DNA of 54,452 nucleotides, taken from Bacteroidales bacterium (GTDB lineage Bacteria; Bacteroidota; Bacteroidia; Bacteroidales; GCA-2748055). A program made the position numbers and the translations under genes. The notes below the pieces were generated by a model that was not told the origin of the DNA, made no database searches, and saw only the letters and a list, made by a program, of their open reading frames with translations. The stretch is from positions 1-54,452 of the forward strand of contig JAGLOO010000054.1 of NCBI GenBank assembly GCA_023138875.1. The letters are read 5' to 3'. Of the stretch, positions 1 to 8,569 are shown in pieces (the first letter of the stretch is position 1; every line of letters starts with the position of its first letter).

Positions 1-458
1 TTACATTTAATTGGGGCTAATATAGTAGCTAAATGATTTTCAAGTGATTTGTATGTTTTTTCTACAGGAGGAGCCCTTGTACGGTGACCAAAGCGGTTGG
101 GGATTGTTTCAACAATGACCATTTTCCCGCCACAACAATTACAAACGCCCGGTATAATTCCCATTCTTTCAAAGGCTATTTCCTGCCATGGCTTTTTCGT
201 TGCCACACACGGGGGCGTTGCATTTAAAGATGTTCTGATAATGGCCAGCGACTTTTTTTTCGATGCACTTGAAAGGATGCCATAATGCCTGATGCGTGTA
301 AACCCCGGTGGCAGGATATGCATGCAGAACAGCCTGAGGAATTCTTCACCTGGCAAGATGGTTGTTTGTTTTGCATAGTTGTTCTTGTAATCCTTCCATG
401 TGAAGGTTACATTGTTATCATCAATATTTACTATACGGTCATTGGAGATGGCTTGAAC
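1..458 (-). pseudogene. IS91-type transposase, C-terminal remnant
   Basis: The minus strand is open from 458 through the left edge. It reads as the C-terminal part of an IS91-type (Y2, rolling-circle) transposase: a stretch beginning AISNDRIV, then a segment resembling the family's HILPPGFTRIRHYG motif, then a short cysteine-rich tail (CNCCGGKM). The expected start of the protein is missing. A stop codon (bases 459-461) closes the frame just upstream, and a short piece that looks like the preceding family segment (VQFIG) survives in another frame, so an internal deletion and frameshift are likely. The gene runs off the left edge, so its true end is unknown. The family call is from memory of its motifs. 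Confidence 0.75.
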
Positions 459-533
459 CTACCCCGATAAACTGGACGGTAAGTTCAGCTGTAAAAAGCA
501 GTAATCTTCCAGTTATCCGAAATGAGACGGTTT

Positions 534-2924
534 TTATTCATTTTTCAAAGTCCTGACAGGATTTGTGTGAGCCGCTTTGAGTGTCTGGGAGCTAATTGTC
601 AAAAGTCCAACAAAGACAACGATAAAAACTCCGGTCAGAATGGTGCCAATCCCGAAATCCACACTCTTCGATAAATACTGAAGCCACAGATTATTGACCA
701 GGTAGGCGATGATGCCACCAATAACTGCAGCTATTAACATCAACAACAGGTAGGATCTTGATACCAGAAAGATGATATGATTTACTTCTGCACCGAAAAC
801 CTTTCTTATGCCAATCTCCTTCAGTCGTGTTTGTGTACTGTAGGTGGCCATTCCAAGCAGACCGAAACTGGCAATAATGATTGCCAGCAATGTGGCAAAT
901 CCGACGGTATACATAATGTCTTCAAAGAAGGTGTAGTAATATTTGATCCTGTCATCAAGGAAATCTCCATCAAGATCATGGTCCGGATCAATTTTCCCCC
1001 ACGTTCTCTCCAGTTTACCGACAGTGGCAGTCATGTCAGGAGAATCCAGCCGCAGGAAAGCATGATTATGTCTGTTAGGTATATATCTTAACAGCATAGG
1101 TTTCAGATTAAGAAATATTGCAGCGTACTGATAATCTTTTACGATACCAATTATTTCGACCATGGTTGAATCATCCAGGATCAACGTGGTCCCAAGAGCT
1201 TCCTGCGCACTTCCCAGCTGGAAATGGTCAACGGTCATTTCGCTGGCAATCACAAATTTCTCATTTTCTGTGCTCAGATTTTCAGGGAAGTTTTTCCCGG
1301 CAATCAACTCCAATCCCATGGTTTCAATATAATTCTCGTCGACCGAAAAATAATTGGCCTCGTACTTTTCATCATCTATTTTCAATCTTATATCAACCCC
1401 CCAAATATTTCCTTCAGCCGGAACATGTGATGATGCAGTTATATTCACCACTTCAGGTAACTGGCTGTATTCATCTTTCACCTTGTTGAAATCCTTTCCC
1501 TGTAGATTGATATCATATACCACTTCAGAATCAAAACCCAAATCAGCATTGATCATGAAGTTCATTTGTTTGAAGATCAACAGAATTGAAATAATGAATA
1601 CCATAGAGAACACAAACTGTGTAACAAGCAGTATTTTCCTGAGCGTGATACGACTGAAGAACTTTATGTTGGTTATACCCTTCAGTACAAATATCGGCCT
1701 GAAAGCAGAAATGAAAATGGCAGGCAACACACCTGAGAGTAAACCGGTAGCAAGGGCGAATATCAGGAACCAGAGATAAATTTTGGTATTTTGCTCTGGC
1801 CTGATTTCAAGCAGCGACATCATTTTCATACCGGAGAAAGCTGGTAATAGAAATTGTAACAGGATGATTGCAAGGAGAAGTGAAATAACAGCGATCACCA
1901 CTGCTTCAAGCAGAAATTGAATGATCACCTGGGACCGGGTTGCCCCAAATGTCTTTCTGATACCCACTTCTTTTGCTCTTAACATGGAACGGGCAACTGA
2001 GAGGCTGGTATAATTAAAGGCAGCCGAAATAATGATCACCAGGGCCAGTCCGCCCAGGAACAAAATGAATACTTTGGGTAGAAACATGCCTATTTCATTG
2101 CCCAGTAATGGTCCCGGGACGATTTTGTCAACAGGCTGCAGATAGAAAGAGTAATTGGTATCCTCATTGTCCTTGTACTTTTCAATACTAATCTGATCAA
2201 GTATCTTCTGTATGCTGCCAAGGTCAGAATTCTCGTTGAGGAGAAGATAGATCCAACTTCCCCAGCCGGTTTCCCAGTTGTTCACAAACCTTGGTTCATC
2301 CCTTTTTTGATCAAGGATTTCAAGGGTAGAAATGGATATCAATGCTTCAAACTGGATATGGGATTTTCTCCTCGTTTTAGCTATGATGCCTTTCACTTCA
2401 TATGCACCGAGTGTATCGATCTCAATAAACTTTCCTATGGGATCCTCATCCCCAAAAAACTTATCGGCAGTCTCCCTGCTCAGCACCATGGTATATGGTT
2501 CGTCCAGGATTTGATCCACCGAACCATCCTGCAGGTGAAAATCAAAGACGTCAAAAAATGCGGTGCTGGTGTATAGACCATTAAATACCAGGCGTGTATC
2601 ATTATACACTCCTTCGCCCCCAAAAGTATTATTTAGAATAACCACCTGCTCTGCAATGGCATATTTATCCCGAAGCTCTGTACCTAATGCATAAGGATTG
2701 GAAGCCATCTTCAGGGAAATATTTGATAAACTATCCACCTGTTGAACCCTGTAGATTCTCTCCTTTTTCGTATGAATATCATCATAGGAAAGCTGGTCAA
2801 GAATGACCACCATGATCAACATGCAAACCGACATGCTCAAGGAGAGTCCAGAAATATTTATTAATGAAAATCCTTTATACCTGAGGACATTCCTGAAGGC
2901 AGAAATAAGGTAATTTTTTATCAT
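534..2924 (-). CDS. MacB/FtsX-family ABC transporter permease
   Basis: A 796-residue inner-membrane permease. It begins with the typical Bacteroidota start (MIKNYLISAFRNVLRYKGFS), followed by the first membrane helix, a periplasmic MacB-type domain of about 200 residues, an FtsX domain with three helices (about 290-430), a second periplasmic domain, and a C-terminal FtsX domain ending VRTLKNE. Such permeases pair with a LolD/MacB-type ATPase and act in lipoprotein handling, efflux or mechanotransmission; the substrate cannot be read from the sequence. No ATPase is adjacent. A lone ATPase of the right type lies at 48992-49675, but a link is only a guess. The gene is intact although both flanks hold decayed genes. 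Confidence 0.92.
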   Translation of the reverse strand: MIKNYLISAFRNVLRYKGFSLINISGLSLSMSVCMLIMVVILDQLSYDDIHTKKERIYRVQQVDSLSNISLKMASNPYALGTELRDKYAIAEQVVILNNTFGGEGVYNDTRLVFNGLYTSTAFFDVFDFHLQDGSVDQILDEPYTMVLSRETADKFFGDEDPIGKFIEIDTLGAYEVKGIIAKTRRKSHIQFEALISISTLEILDQKRDEPRFVNNWETGWGSWIYLLLNENSDLGSIQKILDQISIEKYKDNEDTNYSFYLQPVDKIVPGPLLGNEIGMFLPKVFILFLGGLALVIIISAAFNYTSLSVARSMLRAKEVGIRKTFGATRSQVIIQFLLEAVVIAVISLLLAIILLQFLLPAFSGMKMMSLLEIRPEQNTKIYLWFLIFALATGLLSGVLPAIFISAFRPIFVLKGITNIKFFSRITLRKILLVTQFVFSMVFIISILLIFKQMNFMINADLGFDSEVVYDINLQGKDFNKVKDEYSQLPEVVNITASSHVPAEGNIWGVDIRLKIDDEKYEANYFSVDENYIETMGLELIAGKNFPENLSTENEKFVIASEMTVDHFQLGSAQEALGTTLILDDSTMVEIIGIVKDYQYAAIFLNLKPMLLRYIPNRHNHAFLRLDSPDMTATVGKLERTWGKIDPDHDLDGDFLDDRIKYYYTFFEDIMYTVGFATLLAIIIASFGLLGMATYSTQTRLKEIGIRKVFGAEVNHIIFLVSRSYLLLMLIAAVIGGIIAYLVNNLWLQYLSKSVDFGIGTILTGVFIVVFVGLLTISSQTLKAAHTNPVRTLKNE

Positions 2925-3114
2925 AATGAATCACTATTGGTGCATTTTTATTGAGTCAGTGCTTTAATCATTTGAACTTTTGAGTTTTCTGATTCATATC
3001 AGGCCCTTGAATTTAAGACGCCCCAATTTTTCCAATGTTACAAATGAGTAGAAATTAATTCCCTGTTTCCCCTAACTGTATTTAAGAAGAGGTGCCTTAA
3101 TCCTGTAAATATTC

Positions 3115-3285
3115 CTAAAAACGTACTTCCCGGAACCAGGATCTTAGTTCAACAATTCGTTTAATGAGATCTTTAAAGGGTAAGGAATCACCATATATCA
3201 TACTTTCCTGCATTCTCTGGTAGTCTTTTTTATATTCTTTAGTGATTTTGTCAGGTGGGACGAAGTTGATTCTATCCGGCTGGTT
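3115..3285 (-). pseudogene. AbiEii-like nucleotidyltransferase toxin, C-terminal fragment
   Basis: An open stretch of 56 codons has no start codon and is closed upstream by a stop (bases 3286-3288). It contains DRINFVPPDKI, DYQRMQESMIYGDSLPF and DLIKRIVEL, which resembles the C-terminus of AbiEii/AbiGii-type nucleotidyltransferase toxins. The catalytic domain is absent. It sits beside other gene fragments between the MacB permease and the PQQ lipoprotein. The rest of 2925-3448 holds nothing I can identify. The family call rests on memory of this tail and is moderate. Confidence 0.55.
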
Positions 3286-3448
3286 TTAACCCCGGCCTAA
3301 ACCGATACCACCACCTTAGAGTGTTTCCAGCGCTTCCTTTTCAATTTCCAGCACCTATTTCAACCCTCTTATTGCCTTAGATAATTTAACAATATTACCC
3401 ATTATTACCTTTGATAAATCAATCTTCTTTGTCGTTTAATAACAGGGT

Positions 3449-3580
3449 ATGTATTTAGAGCGTAGTATTGACAGGGAACTGCTCGACTGGAAAGAGGCGC
3501 CGGAAAGAAAACCACTGCTTGTTAGAGGTGCAAAGCAAGTCGGGAAATCATCTTCCATAAGAAAACTGGGCGAGAGTTTC
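3449..3580 (+). pseudogene. AAA_14/DUF4143-type ATPase, N-terminal fragment
   Basis: The fragment starts MYLERSIDRELLDWKE and carries a Walker A loop (GAKQVGKSS) typical of the N-terminus of AAA_14/DUF4143 ATPases, which are about 400 residues long. Only about 44 codons match. The reading frame then continues for some 19 unrelated residues to a stop at 3640, while an adjoining frame takes up a different protein tail. This looks like the scar of a large deletion. The start codon and Walker A are clear; the protein cannot function as an ATPase without its Walker B, sensor and DUF4143 regions. Confidence 0.7.
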
Positions 3581-3789
3581 AGCTGCATACCAAACCTGAG
3601 ATCTGCACTACCGACAGCCGAAGCATGCTTGCACACATGAACCAGTTGAAATACGCCATTGAATACAGCATTGCACTCGCTGAAACATTTGAGGATATCA
3701 ATTATGATGAGATTGAAGATTCGCTCAGTAACTTGCTCATATCATCCAAGGGACCCAGAAAATACGAGAAACCAACAGATACATTTTAG
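3580..3789 (+). pseudogene. Unrecognised C-terminal gene fragment fused to the ATPase remnant
   Basis: Directly after the ATPase fragment and in a different frame, about 69 codons run to a TAG at 3787. They encode a hydrophilic, probably helical tail (includes MNQLKYAIEYSIALAETF and DINYDEIEDSLSNLL). It has the look of a genuine protein end, not random sequence, but I do not recognise the family. It may be the end of a second gene joined to the ATPase remnant by deletion. There is no start codon of its own with a plausible ribosome binding site, so it is treated as a fragment. Confidence 0.45.
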
Positions 3790-3810
3790 AGCAATTAATA
3801 GCACTTATTC

Positions 3811-5043
3811 TCATTTTATTCTATAAGCCATAACAGCATCTCCGTGCCTGATGTACATTATTCCGCTGGCCAGTACAGGATGGGAAAAATGATGACCGGT
3901 TCCTTCTTTGATTTTAAGCTTACCGGTAATTTCAAGCTTTTCCTGGCTGAAGTTGACCAGATTTATGGTCCCGTTGTTACCGTAGCAGATGAATTTGTTG
4001 TCGGAGTAAATCAGGCTCCCGGTGGCCACTTTGATGGAATCAGCCACGGTTCCGCTGTCAGGTGCCAGGGATATTAACCAGTTTCCTTTCACGGTAGTAA
4101 ACAGGTGATCGTTGACTGTTACAAGTCCACCGAAATTGTTCTTGATCTCCTCGTTCCGCCATACCTCCTTGATGCTTTCCCCGTCCTGTGACAGTTCAAG
4201 CTTAACAGCTCCCTGGCCTGCTACATCGTTGCCCACAAAATAAATATGACCATCGGCATAAACCGGTGTATTGCAATGCTCTCCATCGAATTCATAACCC
4301 TTCAGCTTATAGGAGCCAAGCAATTCTCCATTGCTGCGATCCACCGTAAACAGATGATGCCGGGAGGTGGTAATCAATATCTGACGGGCTGGCAGGTCAA
4401 CAAGAACCGGTGAACCATACGCAAATGTATCTTTGAGTACCTCCGACGACCAGACGGTCAACCCGGTGAACCTGTCAAGGGCTGCCAGATTTGTTTCTGA
4501 TCCACCGGGGAAACAATAGAGAAGGTCTTTATCCACTGCCACTGATTCTGAATACCCGAAGTAGCCCACTTCACCATCCAGGTCGTCCACGATGCTGACC
4601 GCCCATTTTTCTTCTCCGGTGGATGCTTTGTAGCAGGCGATTCGACCTTCCCCTGAAGAGGTGTAAACAAGGTTGCCCAGGATAGTGGGAGTAGACCGGG
4701 CACCAGGATAGGTGCTTGAAAAGCCTTCTCCCAGAAACTCATCCCCGTTGGGCGATTTCCAGAGCAGGTTCCCTTCCAGGTCAAGGGCAAACAGGAAACT
4801 TTTACCTTCCTGCTCCCCGTTGATAAAAATTTTATCTTCTGAAACCACCGGGGCAGCAAAGCCCCTGCCGATCCCTTCATACACCCAGAGCAATTCGGGG
4901 CCGTTCTCAGGCCACTGATCCAGCAGGCCGGTTTCGTGATATATGCCATCGCGGTCAGTCCCACGCCACTGGGCCACATTATGTTTGCAGCCCTGGGTCA
5001 ATCCAAGAATAACAAGCAAGTATGCTGTAAATGTTTTTTTCAT
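3811..5043 (-). CDS. PQQ-like beta-propeller lipoprotein
   Basis: A 410-residue protein with a lipoprotein signal (hydrophobic stretch ending LTQGCKHN, lipobox Cys about residue 19). The mature part opens with QWRGTDRDGIY, typical of outer-membrane-anchored PQQ-type propellers in Bacteroidota, and has repeated blades of the form GxxYTSSGEGRIACYKASTGEEKW. These proteins are propeller scaffolds related to BamB; most have no proven PQQ cofactor. It is probably anchored in the outer membrane or periplasm. It is transcribed divergently from the aldo/keto reductase gene, 58 bases away. The substrate or partner cannot be read from the sequence. Confidence 0.88.
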   Translation of the reverse strand: MKKTFTAYLLVILGLTQGCKHNVAQWRGTDRDGIYHETGLLDQWPENGPELLWVYEGIGRGFAAPVVSEDKIFINGEQEGKSFLFALDLEGNLLWKSPNGDEFLGEGFSSTYPGARSTPTILGNLVYTSSGEGRIACYKASTGEEKWAVSIVDDLDGEVGYFGYSESVAVDKDLLYCFPGGSETNLAALDRFTGLTVWSSEVLKDTFAYGSPVLVDLPARQILITTSRHHLFTVDRSNGELLGSYKLKGYEFDGEHCNTPVYADGHIYFVGNDVAGQGAVKLELSQDGESIKEVWRNEEIKNNFGGLVTVNDHLFTTVKGNWLISLAPDSGTVADSIKVATGSLIYSDNKFICYGNNGTINLVNFSQEKLEITGKLKIKEGTGHHFSHPVLASGIMYIRHGDAVMAYRIK

Positions 5044-5101
5044 TGGACAAGTTTAAGCAGAAAAATCGTTAAACTAGCAAAGGGGAATAAATAATCATTG
5101 A

Positions 5102-6253
5102 ATGAAATACAGGACTTTCGGGAAAACCGGATTACAAATTTCTGCACTGGGATTTGGATGTATGCGCCTCCCGGTGATCGATCAGGATGTGACCAGGATT
5201 GATGATGAAAAAGCGATGGAAATGATCCATCATGCCATTGATAACGGTGTAAACTATTTTGATACCGCCTACCCGTATCATGCTGAGGAATTCTCTAAAT
5301 CAGGTTCCAGTGAGCCCTTTCTGGCAAAGGCACTTAAAAACGGTTACAGGGAAAAAGTTTATCTGGCCACCAAACTTCCTTCCTGGTTGGTCGGGTCACG
5401 TGCAGATATGGACAAATTCCTGGAGGAGCAGCTGGATAGGCTGGATACCCAACATATTGATTTTTACCTGCTCCATGCACTTAACCGTTCGACGTGGGAT
5501 AAATTGCTCCACAATGGTGTTTTTGATTTCCTGAATGATGCCATAAAAACAGGGAAAATTCGCTATGCCGGTTTCTCCTTTCATGACGAATTAGCTTTGT
5601 TCAAAGAAATTGTTGATTCGTATGATTGGGATTTTTGCCAGATCATGTACAATTACTTTGATGAGCATTTCCAGGCAGGGAAGGAGGGGCTGAAATATGC
5701 TGCCAGGAAGGAACTTGCAGTGGTGGTCATGGAGCCATTAAGGGGAGGGGCACTTGTAGATGGTCTTCCTCAGGATGCCAGGAAAATATTACGGGATACT
5801 GTTCCCGGAAGGTCAGAAGTGGATTGGGCTTTCCGGTGGTTGTGGAACCAGCCGGAAGTCTCGGTTGTGTTAAGTGGCATGTCAACGCTCGACCAGGTAA
5901 GGGAAAACCAGGACCTGGCGGACAGTTTTTCAGATGGCACCTGGACCCGGGAAGAAAGCGAAACCATTGAATGGGTTAATCGGGTCATTAAGAAATTACA
6001 GAGGGTGAACTGCACTGACTGCGGTTACTGCATGCCATGCCCGGAAGGTGTCAATATTCCCCGCAATTTTTCGCTCTGTAATGACCACTATATGTTAAAC
6101 GATCCAAGTGCAAAGAACAGGTATTACGGGCTTCTTGATGAATCGGAACGAGCGTCAAATTGTGTTCAATGCGGACTCTGTGTTGAAAAATGTCCCCAAC
6201 AAATCCCCATTCCTGAAGAAATGGAACATGTATCTGCTTTATTTGCTAACTGA
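5102..6253 (+). CDS. Aldo/keto reductase with C-terminal 2x[4Fe-4S] ferredoxin domain
   Basis: A 383-residue cytoplasmic oxidoreductase. The N-terminal aldo/keto reductase barrel starts MKYRTFGKTGLQISALGFG and keeps the catalytic set: Asp and Tyr in FDTAYPYH, Lys in LATKLPSW, His in FYLLHAL. The C-terminus holds two cysteine clusters, Cys304-x2-Cys-x2-Cys-x3-Cys314 and Cys354-x2-Cys-x2-Cys-x3-Cys364, expected to bind two [4Fe-4S] centres. This fused class is common in anaerobes and clostridia-like enzymes; its substrates are mostly unknown. The 3' end overlaps the convergent GH3 gene by 15 bases. Confidence 0.93.
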   Translation: MKYRTFGKTGLQISALGFGCMRLPVIDQDVTRIDDEKAMEMIHHAIDNGVNYFDTAYPYHAEEFSKSGSSEPFLAKALKNGYREKVYLATKLPSWLVGSRADMDKFLEEQLDRLDTQHIDFYLLHALNRSTWDKLLHNGVFDFLNDAIKTGKIRYAGFSFHDELALFKEIVDSYDWDFCQIMYNYFDEHFQAGKEGLKYAARKELAVVVMEPLRGGALVDGLPQDARKILRDTVPGRSEVDWAFRWLWNQPEVSVVLSGMSTLDQVRENQDLADSFSDGTWTREESETIEWVNRVIKKLQRVNCTDCGYCMPCPEGVNIPRNFSLCNDHYMLNDPSAKNRYYGLLDESERASNCVQCGLCVEKCPQQIPIPEEMEHVSALFAN

Positions 6254-8470
6254 TGATATGCTGAAAGTGGTTTGTTGTAGGTCCTCCCTCGAAGATGAAC
6301 TTCCTGTATAGAGTTCATACTCCATCATTTCTATCTCCCATGACCTGGAGTCGGGATTGTACCAGGCCAGCTCTTCTACAGGAAGATCAAAACTCACGGT
6401 CACCGCTTGTCCCGGGTTGATATAAACTTTATCGAAGCCTCTCAGCAGTTTTACCGGCCGGTCAATGGTTGAATTAGAGAATCCAACATACATCTGAACA
6501 ATCTCTTCACCGTCCACATCTCCTGAATTGGTGACATTTACCGATACCCTCAGCGTATCATTAACAGTTAATCCAGTAGATTGAATCATGGGAGCGTCAT
6601 AACTAAAGGAGGTATAACTTAAGCCATAACCAAATGGGAATGACGTTAGGCTCCCTTTTTTGTCAAACAGAGTATACCCATGATAATACCCGTAGCTGGC
6701 ACTCTCGGCATACCGGTTGAATTCCGGCAATTCATTTTCATCCCCGGGTATGGAAAATGGCAGCTTTCCACTGGGATTCACATCGCCAAATATCACCCGC
6801 GCCAGGGCATTTCCTCCTTCCATTCCTGAATACCAGGCATAAAGTATGGCAGGAACATCTTCTTTCCAACCTTCCATGATAATGGCACTTCCTCCAACAA
6901 AGGTCACTACAGTCTTTGGATTCACAGTTTTCAAGGCCATAATCAATTGCTCATCACTGTTGTGTAGTTTTAAATTCTGCCGGTCACCTCCGATTCCACT
7001 GGCGGGTGCGTTGTGATCCTTGCCTTTTTCAATTCTTCCCATATATTCGCCTTCGTCCTCGCGGGTAAATCCGACCACCAGTATTACTGCATCCACTTCA
7101 CCAGCCAGCTTAATTGATTCCTCAAGGTCACTGCCATCATTGAGTAGAACTGCTCCCCCCATCCCTTCCACATAACGCTTTATTCCCTGGTAGGGTGTAA
7201 TGACATATTCCGAGCGAACATTGCTGCTACCCAGGTCACCTGTGTTTTCCACATCTGCGATCCTTCCGATAACGGCTACTTTTTTACCGGCCGGTTTGGA
7301 TAAAGGAAGCACACCCTCATTTTTCAGCAACACCATGCTTTTTTCTGCCACTTCCCTTGCCAGTGCAGTATGGTTCTCACTTGCTTTTAGTTCCGGATTA
7401 TACTCCATTTTGTCGGGCAATATGGCGTAGGGCAACCTGGTTTTCAGGATTCGGGTGACAATTGTATTGATCTCCGCTTCCTGTACCGATCCATTTGCAA
7501 TGGCCTCTTCCAGTTCTTTACCATAATGGTTTTTGAAAGGCATTTCTACATCAAGTCCTGCCTTTACTCCTTTTACACCATCATGCAAACCCATGAGCCA
7601 GTCTGTGGAAACAAAACCCTTAAATCCCCAGTCATCACGCAGGATATCTGTAAGCAAATACCTGTTTTCACCACAAAAATCACCATTGACCTTATTGTAT
7701 GCACTCATGAGCGAAGCTGTTCCTCCCTCCTGAATTACCTTTTTGAAATGAGGCAGATACACTTCGCGCAAGGTGCGTTCCCCGACGCTGACATCCACAT
7801 ACATCCTTGAGTTCTCAATACTATTCAATGCATAGTGTTTCGGACAGGCCATTACGTGATGCTGTTGAATAGATTGAACGTAAGCCACACCAAACCGTCC
7901 CAAGTGCCAGGGATCTTCACCATAGGTTTCCTGCGCCCGGCCCCATAAAGGATTTCTGAGCAGATTGATGCAGGGAGCTGCGGCATAATTTACTCCGTTT
8001 ATGCGCATTTCAATACCCACCACATCTGCTACCCGTCGCTCAAGGTCGGTATCCCAGCTTGCACCTCTTGCAATAGCTGAAGGAAATGAGGTACTCCCTT
8101 TGACCACCACTGCACCCCGGGGACCATCTGAAAGCACCCATGGAGGGATATTCAACCGGTCATTCCGGCCTACATATATATGGGGAAATTTCTTTATGAC
8201 AAGGAAATTCCCAACGAATTTCTGTATCCCCCAAAAGTAACCTTCTCCATACATCTGGTCCAGCTTCTCTTCAAGTGTCATCTCAGAAACCAGTTTTACT
8301 GCCAGTTCCTCAACATCCTGTTTGGTTTCTATTCCGGGAAAAGCATCTGCGCCGGCCCTCACGTCATACTCTTTGTAGTTAACGGCTATTATGACTGACA
8401 GACTTATCAGGAGCACAATTGCCAGAAGAAAAATTCCGAGATACTTTAAGACTTTCAGCAGTAGTTTCAT
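6239..8470 (-). CDS. Glycoside hydrolase family 3 beta-glucosidase-type enzyme
   Basis: A 743-residue GH3 enzyme. An N-terminal hydrophobic helix (residues about 5-32) anchors or exports it. The (beta/alpha)8 domain contains the family's ACPKHYALN-like element and the nucleophile motif FVSTDW (Asp about 289). The alpha/beta sandwich domain and a C-terminal fibronectin-III-like domain follow. GH3 enzymes release glucose or xylose from the non-reducing ends of beta-linked oligosaccharides; exact specificity cannot be read here. A stretch TATATTTC at 8499-8506 resembles a Bacteroidota -7 element, but no matching -33 box is visible. It overlaps the convergent aldo/keto reductase end. Confidence 0.93.
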   Translation of the reverse strand: MKLLLKVLKYLGIFLLAIVLLISLSVIIAVNYKEYDVRAGADAFPGIETKQDVEELAVKLVSEMTLEEKLDQMYGEGYFWGIQKFVGNFLVIKKFPHIYVGRNDRLNIPPWVLSDGPRGAVVVKGSTSFPSAIARGASWDTDLERRVADVVGIEMRINGVNYAAAPCINLLRNPLWGRAQETYGEDPWHLGRFGVAYVQSIQQHHVMACPKHYALNSIENSRMYVDVSVGERTLREVYLPHFKKVIQEGGTASLMSAYNKVNGDFCGENRYLLTDILRDDWGFKGFVSTDWLMGLHDGVKGVKAGLDVEMPFKNHYGKELEEAIANGSVQEAEINTIVTRILKTRLPYAILPDKMEYNPELKASENHTALAREVAEKSMVLLKNEGVLPLSKPAGKKVAVIGRIADVENTGDLGSSNVRSEYVITPYQGIKRYVEGMGGAVLLNDGSDLEESIKLAGEVDAVILVVGFTREDEGEYMGRIEKGKDHNAPASGIGGDRQNLKLHNSDEQLIMALKTVNPKTVVTFVGGSAIIMEGWKEDVPAILYAWYSGMEGGNALARVIFGDVNPSGKLPFSIPGDENELPEFNRYAESASYGYYHGYTLFDKKGSLTSFPFGYGLSYTSFSYDAPMIQSTGLTVNDTLRVSVNVTNSGDVDGEEIVQMYVGFSNSTIDRPVKLLRGFDKVYINPGQAVTVSFDLPVEELAWYNPDSRSWEIEMMEYELYTGSSSSREDLQQTTFSISSVSK

Positions 8471-8569
8471 ATTGTTGGGATTTTATTTGTAACCATGCGA
8501 AATATACAAAAACCTCCAAATTGAGCTTGATATCATTCAAATTTGGCGGAAGAGTTTTAACCTCGACAT

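Noticed and set aside
97-470. Plus-strand ORFs over the IS91 remnant
   Set aside because: They are shadows of the minus-strand transposase frame.
3286-3448. Possible KdsD-like or other N-terminal piece on the minus strand
   Set aside because: A VLEIEKEALETL stretch suggests one, but it is too short and has stops on both sides.
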